17,838 nt of DNA from an uncultured Oscillospiraceae bacterium (GCA_934668605.1 CAKUNY010000019.1:1-17838); one strand, 5' to 3'; shown: positions 1-6,856, counted from the stretch's first letter. Notes: generated from the letters alone by a model not told the origin. Translations and numbers: made by a program.

Positions 1-152
1 GCGTAGCAGCAAAGCACCGCATAATGAAAAAGACCGGAGCACCCGTTTGTACGGATGCTCCGGTCTGCGATCAGACTATGTATGAATTGCCGGTAGATGC
101 GACATTTGGGGTAGTCTACGATTTGTTTGATTTCAAGTTTGTAATCGGTCAT
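1..152 (-). CDS. Mobile-element protein, N-terminal fragment (runs off window)
   Basis: A leftward frame opens at an ATG (152-150) and stays open to the window edge, giving about 50 residues that begin MTDYKLEIKQIVDYPKC and contain SIRTNGCSGLF. An AGAAAGGA ribosome site sits 9 bases upstream of the ATG. From memory, this start resembles a conserved protein of Clostridia conjugative elements with a helix-turn-helix region further in, whose members begin in much the same way and carry an RSIRT..G.SGLF segment; I could not search to confirm it. It is the last gene before the proposed attachment site, which fits a mobile-element cargo or replication/regulatory gene. A perfect GC-rich hairpin followed by five Ts lies inside the frame (about 31-65). 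If it acts as a terminator the frame would be a remnant, but the family match continues through it. Function unknown. Confidence 0.6.
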   Translation of the reverse strand, partial: MTDYKLEIKQIVDYPKCRIYRQFIHSLIADRSIRTNGCSGLFHYAVLCCY

Positions 153-309
153 AGGGCAAAATCCTTTCTGAATGAGACGATGGAAATGGTCTTGCAAGTG
201 ACGAAAAATAGGATTATAATTATCTTATAAAAGGGGAGTGCGAAAGCCAAATTCTGTGAAGGGAAGGGCAATCATAAGCGTACCTGCTATGCGGAAAATT
301 GCCTTAAAA

Positions 310-431
310 TTTTCCCTTATTTTTTCCCTTATGAGATTGGTTAACCGCGGTTAAGGGTGGTTAAAATGCTCTTGAAAAGTTCGTATATCCATAGAGGAAT
401 GCTGCAAAATGCGAACTTTAGCTATGGGTAT
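310..431. repeat. Repeat-dense element end (probable recombinase/Xis arm sites)
   Basis: This non-coding stretch carries several short repeats. TTTTCCCTTAT occurs twice in tandem (310-320, 322-332). GGTTAA occurs at 339, 349 and 359, exactly one helical turn apart, and the first two copies form the 14-base palindrome TTAACCGCGGTTAA (341-354). AAAGTTCG (376-383) is inverted at 412-419. ATATCCATAG (385-394) is inverted with one mismatch at 422-431. The inverted pairs interlock, so they cannot all form one hairpin, which favours protein-binding sites. Position just inside a tRNA-derived junction suggests arm-type sites for a tyrosine recombinase or excisionase; that is inference. Confidence 0.5.
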
Positions 432-446
432 CAATCCTCGTTGGCA

Positions 447-470
447 GTTCAAGTCCTTGTGCCCCTGCCA
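447..470 (+). other. Displaced tRNA 3' end (probable tRNA-Trp), attachment-site core
   Basis: The 24 bases read as T-loop GTTCAAGTC, 3' T-stem CCTTG, acceptor strand TGCCCCT, discriminator G and CCA. The expected 5' T-stem (CAAGG) is absent: the bases before 447 are TTGGCA, so the tRNA match starts abruptly inside the T-arm. An AGGGGCA acceptor with G73 best fits tRNA-Trp, though another G73 tRNA is possible. Such a truncated tRNA 3' end is the usual scar left when a tyrosine-recombinase element integrates into a tRNA gene. TGGCAG (442-447) and CTGCCA (465-470) form an inverted pair around the core. Because the native terminator lies to the right, the element should lie to the left. The intact tRNA is not in the window. 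Confidence 0.6.
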
Positions 471-471
471 G

Positions 472-509
472 AAAATAGCCAGTAATTCTTTGAATTTCTG
501 GCTATTTTT
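472..509 (+). terminator. Rho-independent terminator after the tRNA fragment
   Basis: AAAATAGCCAG (472-482) pairs with CTGGCTATTTT (498-508). The loop itself pairs again (AATTC/GAATT), giving a long hairpin with a T-T mismatch, and a T-run closes it (505-509). It starts one base after the CCA end, as expected for a tRNA gene's own terminator. Confidence 0.75.
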
Positions 510-934
510 GCATCTATAGAACAAAGTGAAACCCCATTCTTTCCGTCTTAAATGTGCCCAATAAGATCTGCGCGCCAGCTTACGCTGCATCTGCTGCCTG
601 ACTGGATCTCCCGTTTCATGAAACCATCATATCTACAGAAAGCCATGAGCGCTTGCCTTGCAGCACCGATCGAATCAGCGCAGCTGCGATTTTGCGGTGG
701 AGAATCTACTGCGCCCAATGGGAAGCCTCCAACACAATAAATTCGACGCCGGAGGGAAGCTGCCACTCCGGCGTCGGTGCATACTTTGCCTGATTTCAGC
801 GTATCTGCGATTTCACCATCTTATGACCAACGGAGTCCAAGATGCGTAAGGAGTGGCACGCTTGCGATTGCTGCGAGAGCTTCCGCGAAATTTTTGCGGC
901 GCAATCAAGTGAAGGCCGGTTTCAGACAGCGCGG
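510..934. other. Gene-free stretch, no convincing coding sequence
   Basis: Several short frames cross this stretch on both strands, but none has a ribosome site, recognisable motif or consistent codon use. It probably holds the flank of the former tRNA locus and the 3' trailer of the leftward GTPase gene. The only clear structure is the hairpin at 744-776. Confidence 0.5.
744..776 (-). terminator. Possible terminator of the GTPase-NYN gene
   Basis: CGACGCCGGAG (744-754) pairs perfectly over 11 bases with CTCCGGCGTCG (766-776) around an 11-base loop. On the minus strand it is followed by AATTTATTGTG, a weak U-rich tail. It lies 159 bases beyond the stop of the leftward gene, so termination is plausible but not certain. 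Confidence 0.4.
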
Positions 935-3520
935 TCACTGCTTTTTGGGAGCAAGGATGGATGTACTACCCTGATTGTTCTGCCTGAGAATACGTTCGAT
1001 CTCCTGCTGGGTCTGCATGACCTCGTCGTGGAAGCTTCTGGCAGAGACGCGCACCGCGCCATGACCGAGAATAATCAGCTGCTCTAGGTTATCGGATGTA
1101 GCTACGCGCACCTTTTTCCGGCCGCGCAGCTCATAGGTCACGCGCTCAATATACGAGTCCGCCGTCTCGGCTTCCTGTGTGTAGACAATAAAAATGTTGT
1201 GGTACTTTTCAACCGAGCCAAGATTTTGCGGCACCTTGTACGCGTCAAACACCAGAATCAGGTTGCAGCCGCGATAGCCCTGATAGTTGCAGAGAAGGTT
1301 CATCAGCACGTGCCGCGCCGCGTCCAGACTGTCCCGTCCAATTTCCTTGAGCTCGTCCCATGCGAAAATGATATTGTACCCATCGACCAGCACAAACTCC
1401 TCCGCGGGCTCCATCTGCGCCAGGAGTTCGCGCTTATCCTGCGAGCGAAGCGCCATCATGGGAAGCACATCCCGCCTTTTGATCTGCCCATACGTCCGCT
1501 CAAAGATCGACAGCAGCTCCTTTTCGAGCTCCGGCGCGCCGCCTGGGGCAACCGAGCGCACGATCCGTTTGGGCGTTTCTGCTTCTTCGGCCTTCTCCCG
1601 GAAATCCAGCAGCGGCAGATGCGCCATTTGATCGACCTCGTCCCACTTGACCTCGAAGCCCGCGCCATGCGAGCAAAAGACCGAGCCCGTCGGATGCAGA
1701 AGATCGCGCTCGGGGTCGTAGCCGATGGCCTTTACGATCTCGTCTTGCTCCGAACACGGGCGATAGCCGTCCGGCTGGTAGGTGATGCGCCCCTGACCTC
1801 TGGTGTAGGCCGTGACCTCGGCGGTGTAGCCCCGCAGAAGGCGCACGGGGCCGGCACCTGAAATGACGGCTCGGCTTTCTTCTAACTCCGGCGCGGAAAG
1901 AACCGCGTGCATGCGCTCCAAGTCCGTCATCGCCCGGCCGACAAACGTCGCCGGAACCTCCAGCCGGAACGAGTACCACGGCTCCAGCAGCACTGACTGC
2001 GCCTTCCGCAGCCCCTGCCGCACGGCGCGATACGTCGCCTGCCGGAAATCGCCGCCCTCGGTGTGCTTGAGGTGCGCCTTGCCGGAGACGATCGTGATGC
2101 GAAGATCGGTCACAGGGCTGCCGGTTAAAACGCCGGGCTGCACCGTTTCCTGCAAATGCGTGAAAATCAGCCGCTGCCAGTTTCGCGCGAGCACGTCCTC
2201 GCTGCACATCGTGTCGAGCACAATGCCGCTGCCCGGTTCGCCGGGCTCTAAAAGCAGATGCACCTCCGCGTAGTGCCGCAGGGGCTCATAGTGCCCCACG
2301 CCTTCAACCGGCGCTGCGATCGTCTCCTTATAGACGATATTTCCCTCGTCGAAGCTGACCGACAGATCAAACCGGCTTTTGATCAGCTTCTGCAATATTT
2401 CCATTTGCACCGCGCCCATCAGCTGCACGCGAATCTCCCGCAGCTGATGATCCCAGAGAAGATGCAGCTGCGGGTCTTCCTCCTCGAGCCTGCGAAGCTT
2501 TAAATACGCGCCCTGTACGTCGTCGGTGTCTACGTGCATCCGGTATTCAAGAACGGGCTCCAGAACCGGCGCATCCACGCCCTTGCCGCATCCGAGATGC
2601 TCGCCCGCCTGCGTCCGGCTGAGGCCTGTCACCGCGCAGATCGTCCCGGCGGGCGCGGCTTGCAGGAGGGTAAATTTGCTGCCGGAATACAGCCGGAGCT
2701 GGTCGGCCTTCTCCTCCCAGTCTTCCCCGCGCAGAACCTGCTTGACCGCGAGCGTTCCGCCCGTGACCTTCAAAAATGTCAGCCGCTCGTCCTTTTCACC
2801 CCGCGCGATTTTATAGACCTGCGCGGAAAAATCCGCCGGATACTTGGGCTCTTTCGTATAGCGCTGCAAGGCAGACAGCAGCTCGTCCACGCCCTCCATC
2901 CGAAGCGCCGCTCCAAAAAAGCACGGGAATACGCGGCGGCTCGCGATCAGCTCCGCAATTTGCGCGTCCTCCAGCTTTCCGGTCGCCAAAACCTGTTCCA
3001 TAAGCCCTTCGTCGAGGAGGGCCAGCTCCTCATGAAGCGCCGTTTCGCCGCCGTCAAAGGCTACGCAGGCATCTGACAGCTCCCGCTTGAGCTCGTCCAG
3101 GAGGCCGTCTTTCCCTTTTCCGGGCAAGTCCATCTTGTTGATAAACAGAACCGTCGGGATCCGATACCGGCGCAGAAGCAGCCAGAGCGTTCTTGTGTGG
3201 CTCTGCACGCCGTCCGTTCCGCTCACCAAAAGCAGCGCAAAATCGAGCACCTGGAGCGTTCGCTCCATCTCGGCGGAAAAGTCCACATGCCCCGGCGTGT
3301 CCAGAAACGTGATGCTTGCCTCCGGAAGCGCCAGCTCCGCCTGCTTGGAAAAGATCGTAATGCCGCGCGCGCGCTCCTGTTCGTCCGTGTCCAAAAACGT
3401 GTCCTGGTGGTCGACCCGGCCAAGGCGTCTCGTCGCGCCGCCCCGGTAGAGCATGGCCTCCAAAAGCGTCGTCTTGCCCGCATCCACATGCGCCATCACG
3501 CCAACGCAAATATGCTTCAT
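935..3520 (-). CDS. TetM/EF-G-like translation GTPase fused to YacP/Rae1-type NYN nuclease domain
   Basis: 861 residues. The N-terminus has all GTPase motifs: P-loop AHVDAGKTT (10-18), switch-I RGITI (52-56), DTPGH (74-78) and NKMD (128-131). EF-G/Tet(M)-type domains II-V follow to about residue 640. A linker leads to a C-terminal NYN/PIN domain (about 708-846) with acidic residues at VDGYN (D713), FDA (D759), TADSY (D788) and TSDN (D810). Bacillus Rae1 (YacP) is a ribosome A-site endoribonuclease of that family, and Tet(M)-type factors bind the same site. The fusion may therefore be a GTPase-delivered ribosomal mRNase, which is inference. The domain-IV tip lacks the Tet(M) YSPVST-like loop, so tetracycline resistance should not be assumed. 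The start follows GGGAGG by 6 bases. The gene stands alone, and its promoter was not resolved; a structured repeat abuts the ribosome site. Confidence 0.9.
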   Translation of the reverse strand: MKHICVGVMAHVDAGKTTLLEAMLYRGGATRRLGRVDHQDTFLDTDEQERARGITIFSKQAELALPEASITFLDTPGHVDFSAEMERTLQVLDFALLLVSGTDGVQSHTRTLWLLLRRYRIPTVLFINKMDLPGKGKDGLLDELKRELSDACVAFDGGETALHEELALLDEGLMEQVLATGKLEDAQIAELIASRRVFPCFFGAALRMEGVDELLSALQRYTKEPKYPADFSAQVYKIARGEKDERLTFLKVTGGTLAVKQVLRGEDWEEKADQLRLYSGSKFTLLQAAPAGTICAVTGLSRTQAGEHLGCGKGVDAPVLEPVLEYRMHVDTDDVQGAYLKLRRLEEEDPQLHLLWDHQLREIRVQLMGAVQMEILQKLIKSRFDLSVSFDEGNIVYKETIAAPVEGVGHYEPLRHYAEVHLLLEPGEPGSGIVLDTMCSEDVLARNWQRLIFTHLQETVQPGVLTGSPVTDLRITIVSGKAHLKHTEGGDFRQATYRAVRQGLRKAQSVLLEPWYSFRLEVPATFVGRAMTDLERMHAVLSAPELEESRAVISGAGPVRLLRGYTAEVTAYTRGQGRITYQPDGYRPCSEQDEIVKAIGYDPERDLLHPTGSVFCSHGAGFEVKWDEVDQMAHLPLLDFREKAEEAETPKRIVRSVAPGGAPELEKELLSIFERTYGQIKRRDVLPMMALRSQDKRELLAQMEPAEEFVLVDGYNIIFAWDELKEIGRDSLDAARHVLMNLLCNYQGYRGCNLILVFDAYKVPQNLGSVEKYHNIFIVYTQEAETADSYIERVTYELRGRKKVRVATSDNLEQLIILGHGAVRVSARSFHDEVMQTQQEIERILRQNNQGSTSILAPKKQ

Positions 3521-3543
3521 AGAAAACCTCCCGCTTGCAAAAA

Positions 3544-3615
3544 CCTCGTAGAGTTTCGCCTCGCAAGGCGAAATAAAATGTCAATCCATTTTATCCGGCG
3601 GCTTTGCTGACCGGA
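3544..3615. repeat. Three-hairpin intergenic repeat, copy A
   Basis: This matches 5169-5238 over about 70 bases. It folds as three short stems: TTTCGCCT/AGGCGAAA (3554-3561 with 3566-3573), ATAAAATG/CATTTTAT (3573-3580 with 3587-3594) and TCCGG/CCGGA, with an inner CGGC/GCTG stem, ending at 3615. Between the copies the first stem changes from T-A to C-G at one position on both arms, keeping the pair. Copy A lies directly upstream of the GTPase-NYN ribosome site. Confidence 0.75.
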
Positions 3616-3641
3616 AAAATACCGCTCGCCTTGCAAGTGTG

Positions 3642-3668
3642 GAATTTTGCGCCAAGGGCGCAAAATTC
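3642..3668. repeat. Perfect 12-bp palindromic hairpin
   Basis: GAATTTTGCGCC (3642-3653) pairs perfectly with 3657-3668 around a 3-base loop. No T-run follows on either strand, so it is not a standard terminator. It forms part of a run of hairpins between the aminotransferase gene and repeat copy A. Confidence 0.7.
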
Positions 3669-3691
3669 TGCGCGCAGTCAAGGCGCCTCCC

Positions 3692-3726
3692 TTTTGTCAA
3701 AAAAGCAATCCGCTTTTTTGACAAAA
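3692..3726. repeat. Perfect 15-bp inverted repeat
   Basis: TTTTGTCAAAAAAGC (3692-3706) pairs perfectly with 3712-3726 around AATCC. The arms are A/T rich and could serve as part of a bidirectional terminator. It sits immediately beyond the terminator of the leftward aminotransferase. Confidence 0.7.
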
Positions 3727-3758
3727 AATGCGTCCGGAACCGTCACGGCTCCGGACGC
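3723..3758 (-). terminator. Terminator of the aminotransferase gene
   Basis: GCGTCCGGA (3730-3738) pairs with TCCGGACGC (3750-3758), with an inner CCG/CGG pair, and on the minus strand a run of six Ts follows (3723-3728). It lies about 30 bases past the aminotransferase stop. Confidence 0.85.
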
Positions 3759-3788
3759 TCTATTCTAATTTTAAGCGATTATCACGAA

Positions 3789-5066
3789 TTATGCAAGCAG
3801 CTTTTCCAGCGCCGCGATCTTGAGGCTCACGCAGAAGACCTCCATCGCCTTCTCGAGCTCCGCAACGGGCGGAAGCGACGGGGCAATGCGGATGTTGGAG
3901 TCCTGCGGGTCGACGCCGTACGGGAACGTTGCGCCCGCGCCGGTCATGACAACGCCTGCCTCCTTGCAGAGCGCCAGCGTCCGCTTGGCAAGGCCGGGCT
4001 CGGTGTTGACCGAGACGAAGTAGCCGCCCTTCGGCCGCTGCCAGGTCGCGATAGCAAGCGGCGCAATTTCCTTGTCCAGCATCTCGAGGACGCAATGGAA
4101 CTTCGGGGCAAGAACGGCCGCGTGCTTTTTCATGAGCGCGAGCGTGGTTTCCTTATCCTTGAGGTACATCACGTGCCGCAGCTCGTTGACCTTATCGTAC
4201 GAGATCATCTGAATGCCGATCAGCTTCTGCATGTAGGCCTGATTCGCCTCCGAGCAGGCCATGACGGAAATGCCGGCGCCCGGGAAGGTGATTTTCGAGG
4301 TCGAGGCGAACTCGAAGACCATGTCGGCGTTGCCCGCCTCGCGGCAGAGCGTCAGAATATCCTCGAACGGAACAAAATCGCCCTCAAACTCATGCACGCA
4401 GTAAGCGTTATCCCACATGAGCATGAAGTCCTTCGCCGCGGGCTTCATGGCCGCAATGCGATGCACGGTTTCATCGGAATATACAATACCGTCGGGGTTC
4501 GAATACTTCGGCACGCACCACATGCCCTTGACGGCCGGATCCTTCACCAGCTCTTCGACCATGTCCATATCAGGCCCCGTCGGGGTCATGGGGACGGTGA
4601 TCATTTCGAAGCCGAACGACTGCGTGATCTTGAAATGGCGGTCGTACCCCGGGGCGGGGCAGAGCCACTTGACGCTGTCGAGCTTGCACCAGGGCTTCTC
4701 CGAATGCAGCATCCCGTGCGTTACGGCCTTGGAGACTGCGTCATACATGAGGGTCAGCGACGCGCTGCCGCCGATGAAGCACTCCTCCGGCTTGCAGCCC
4801 AGAATGTCGGCAAACAGCCGCTTTGCGGACGGCAGACCCGAGAGCTCACCGTAGTTGCGCACGTCCATACCGTCGCACATGCACTGCTCGGGGCTATTTA
4901 AAATCGTCAGTAGATCGGAGACCAGATCCAACTGCTCCTTTCCGGGCTTGCCTCGCGCCATATTGAGCTTGAGCTCCTGCGCCTTCAGGGCATCATAGCT
5001 TGCCTGCGCGCTTGCCAGCTCCTGTTTCAGTTCTTCCTGCGTGCGGTCTTTGTATGCAACGCTCAT
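3789..5066 (-). CDS. Aspartate aminotransferase, AspB4/class Ic-like, PLP-dependent
   Basis: 425 residues from the chosen ATG, typical of the family. Fold-type I features are visible: an N-terminal LNMARGKPG segment, YSNPDG (N190) in the cofactor site, MWDNAY with D219 expected to contact the pyridine nitrogen, STSKITFPGAG with K258 as the Schiff-base lysine, and NIRIAPS near the end for substrate carboxylate binding. The overall pattern is that of the subgroup of aspartate aminotransferases common in Clostridia, interconverting aspartate/2-oxoglutarate and oxaloacetate/glutamate in the cytoplasm. The frame extends 32 residues further upstream, but MSVAYKD is preferred because an AGAAAGG ribosome site precedes it and the extension is a basic low-quality sequence crossing the promoter. 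Single-gene unit with its own promoter and terminator. Substrate is inferred from the family. Confidence 0.9.
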   Translation of the reverse strand: MSVAYKDRTQEELKQELASAQASYDALKAQELKLNMARGKPGKEQLDLVSDLLTILNSPEQCMCDGMDVRNYGELSGLPSAKRLFADILGCKPEECFIGGSASLTLMYDAVSKAVTHGMLHSEKPWCKLDSVKWLCPAPGYDRHFKITQSFGFEMITVPMTPTGPDMDMVEELVKDPAVKGMWCVPKYSNPDGIVYSDETVHRIAAMKPAAKDFMLMWDNAYCVHEFEGDFVPFEDILTLCREAGNADMVFEFASTSKITFPGAGISVMACSEANQAYMQKLIGIQMISYDKVNELRHVMYLKDKETTLALMKKHAAVLAPKFHCVLEMLDKEIAPLAIATWQRPKGGYFVSVNTEPGLAKRTLALCKEAGVVMTGAGATFPYGVDPQDSNIRIAPSLPPVAELEKAMEVFCVSLKIAALEKLLA

Positions 5067-5134
5067 ATCCTCGCAACCTTTCTGTTTAAATTCTATCCGC
5101 AAGCCGCGCAAGCCGCGCCGCTTTCTTATCCTAC

Positions 5135-5162
5135 AGTATACCAGTTCCCAGCCAAAATGCAA
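5135..5162 (-). promoter_or_regulatory. Probable extended -10 promoter of the aminotransferase
   Basis: On the minus strand, TGGTATACT gives an extended -10 (hexamer 5135-5140), with a weak TTGCAT -35 (5157-5162) at 16 bases. It lies about 70 bases upstream of the ATG, and its -35 abuts repeat copy B. Confidence 0.5.
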
Positions 5163-5168
5163 GTCTTG

Positions 5169-5238
5169 CCTCGCAGAGTTTCGCCCCGCAGGGCGAAAAA
5201 ATGGAAAATCATTTTATCCGGCGGCTCCGCTGACCGGA
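5169..5238. repeat. Three-hairpin intergenic repeat, copy B
   Basis: Second copy of the repeat at 3544-3615, in the same orientation. The first stem is TTTCGCCC/GGGCGAAA (5179-5186 with 5191-5198), a compensated change relative to copy A. The loop CGCA is identical, and the third stem differs only in its loop (TCC for TTT). It lies just upstream of the aminotransferase promoter. Confidence 0.75.
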
Positions 5239-5246
5239 CAGGACAG

Positions 5247-5271
5247 CCGTTAGCGGTTTTACCGCTTACGG
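5247..5271. repeat. Imperfect 10-bp hairpin
   Basis: CCGTTAGCGG (5247-5256) pairs with CCGCTTACGG (5262-5271), with one mismatch. It sits between repeat copy B and the symporter terminator. Function unknown; it may be an extension of the repeat family. Confidence 0.45.
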
Positions 5272-5292
5272 ATGTCGCGTGCCTCTTGCAGG

Positions 5293-5328
5293 TAAAAATA
5301 AATGCCCGCCGATGTTCGGCGGGCATTT
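5293..5328 (-). terminator. Terminator of the symporter gene
   Basis: A perfect 13-base stem (5300-5312 with 5316-5328), GC-rich in the middle, has a 3-base loop and on the minus strand is followed by ATTTTTACC. It begins 12 bases past the symporter stop. Confidence 0.9.
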
Positions 5329-5339
5329 GGAGAAGCTTC

Positions 5340-6584
5340 TTACTTTGCAGCCTTCTTTGCGGCAGCCTTGGATTCCCAATGGTTGACGCAGATCGCGCAG
5401 GACGCGTCGCCGACAACGTTCAGCGCGGTACGACCCATGTCGAACAGGCGGTCGATGCCGTAGATGATGCCGATGTAGGTGGTCGGGATGCCGACAGCCT
5501 CGAGAACCATCGCCAGCATGATCATGCCCGCGCCGGAGGTACCGGCGGTGCCGATGGAGGCGAGAGTCGCGGTGACGACGATGGTGACCATCTGAGAAAT
5601 GCCAAGATCCATGCCGATGCACTTTGCAAGGAAGATGGCGGCGACACACTGATAGATCGCGGTGCCGTCCATGTTGATCGTTGCGCCGAGCGGCAGAACG
5701 AAGGAGGAAATGTCCTTCTCAACGCCCATCTCATCGCAGCACTCCTTGGAAACAGGGAGGGAAGCGACGGAGGAGGTAGACGTGAAGGCGAACACAGCTG
5801 CGGGAAGAATGCCCTTGAAGAAGGCCAGCGGGCTCATGCCTGCGAAGACCTTGACGGACAGGCTGTAGACCAGAACAGTGTGGATGATGTAGCCGATGTA
5901 GGCCGCCAGAAGAACCAGACCCAGAGAGCCGAGGATCTTCGGACCCTGCGCCGCGACGACCCAGCTCATCAGGCAGAACACGCCGATGGGGGAGACGCGG
6001 AGGATGAAGGACATGACGGTCTGCGTGACCTCGTTAAAAGAGGAAACGAACGTTGCAAAGGGCTTGCCCTTTTCGCCCGCGACCAGAACGCCGCAGCCGA
6101 ACAGAAGCGCGATGACGATGATCTGGAGCATCGAAGCGTCCAGCAGCGGCTGCACCGCGTTCGACGGGAAGATGTTCTTGATGGTCGTCATGATGTCGCT
6201 TTCCTTGGCTTCATAGGCTGCGTCCTCTGCCAGAGACAGAACCGGGAAGCTGCCCTTGAAGAGGTTTGCGACCACGAGGCCGATGATGCAGGCAACGGCG
6301 GTCGTGGCGAGGAAGTACACAACGGTCTTCCAGCCGATCTTGCCGACCTTGCCGATATCGCCCATAGAGAACATGCCGTCCATAATGGAGAGCAGAACCA
6401 GCGGCACAACGATGAACTTCAGAAGGTTGACGAAGATATCGCCGAAGGGCTTGAGGTAGGTGGCGGTGAAGTTCGTCGCGTTCTCCGCGCCCATCGTCGC
6501 CCAGAAAATCGCGCCGACCGCGATACCGGCGATAAGGCCGATCATGATCCATACGCCGAGACTGAGCTTTTTCTTTTCTTTCAT
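5340..6584 (-). CDS. DAACS-family acidic amino acid:cation symporter (GltP/GltT-like)
   Basis: 414 residues, a multi-spanning inner-membrane carrier. Family signatures: a serine-rich hairpin-1 segment STSSVASLP (269-277), TINMDGTA (302-309), AGTSGAGMIMLAM (347-359) and the TM8 motif DMGRTALNVVGD (382-393). Compared with archaeal GltPh, the TM8 residues for the substrate amino group (D382) and side-chain carboxylate (R385) and the sodium-site N389 and D393 are kept. This points to aspartate/glutamate rather than plain dicarboxylates. The hairpin-1 arginine of GltPh is replaced by threonine here. The start MKEKKKLSLG is preferred over one 17 codons upstream because GAGGAG precedes it. It lies between an aspartate aminotransferase and an aspartate/glutamate racemase gene, on the same strand but as its own unit. 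Cation (Na+ or H+) is not resolved. Confidence 0.9.
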   Translation of the reverse strand: MKEKKKLSLGVWIMIGLIAGIAVGAIFWATMGAENATNFTATYLKPFGDIFVNLLKFIVVPLVLLSIMDGMFSMGDIGKVGKIGWKTVVYFLATTAVACIIGLVVANLFKGSFPVLSLAEDAAYEAKESDIMTTIKNIFPSNAVQPLLDASMLQIIVIALLFGCGVLVAGEKGKPFATFVSSFNEVTQTVMSFILRVSPIGVFCLMSWVVAAQGPKILGSLGLVLLAAYIGYIIHTVLVYSLSVKVFAGMSPLAFFKGILPAAVFAFTSTSSVASLPVSKECCDEMGVEKDISSFVLPLGATINMDGTAIYQCVAAIFLAKCIGMDLGISQMVTIVVTATLASIGTAGTSGAGMIMLAMVLEAVGIPTTYIGIIYGIDRLFDMGRTALNVVGDASCAICVNHWESKAAAKKAAK

Positions 6585-6641
6585 AGACTCTTTTCTCCTC
6601 ACAAAAAACGTTTTCACGGGGGGAATCCCCCCCACAGCATA

Positions 6642-6671
6642 ATTGTAGCATGTCGTGTGAAGAAATGTAAA
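6642..6671 (-). promoter_or_regulatory. Probable sigma-A promoter of the symporter
   Basis: On the minus strand, TTTACA (6666-6671) and TACAAT (6642-6647) are separated by 18 bases, about 60 bases upstream of the ATG. A GGGGGG/CCCCCC hairpin (about 6618-6632) falls in the 5' leader. Confidence 0.6.
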
Positions 6672-6808
6672 GGAAATTCTGCATCATGTTAAATTTTCGT
6701 GAACTTCCATAAAATCTCCGTTACGTTTTTGACAAAGGAGCTGATTTTTCCTGTTTTCTTTTTGTAACTATTTCACAAGAAACGGGAAAATTCTGCAAGC
6801 TTTCCTGC

Positions 6809-6856
6809 AAAAACGACACATGCGCGCGCCTGTGTTTTCCAGACGCGCGCATGTGT
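6809..6856 (-). terminator. Terminator of the HAD-TSUP-racemase operon
   Basis: ACACATGCGCGCG (6816-6828) pairs perfectly over 13 bases with 6844-6856, followed on the minus strand by CGTTTTTGC. It lies 18 bases past the racemase stop. Confidence 0.85.

Noticed and set aside
24..230. Rightward 68-codon frame at the left edge
   Set aside because: It opposes the better-supported leftward frame with a ribosome site and family resemblance; it starts at the hairpin and has no ribosome site.
351..590. Leftward 79-codon frame
   Set aside because: It runs through the tRNA 3' fragment and its terminator, has no ribosome site and no recognisable motif.
935..3520. Tetracycline resistance gene
   Set aside because: The fold is Tet(M)-like, but the domain-IV loop needed for drug eviction is absent and an NYN domain is added; calling it resistance would be unsupported.
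5157..6692. Long rightward frame of 511 codons opposite the symporter
   Set aside because: It is an antisense shadow of the symporter gene, rich in Asp/Arg/His, with no family resemblance.
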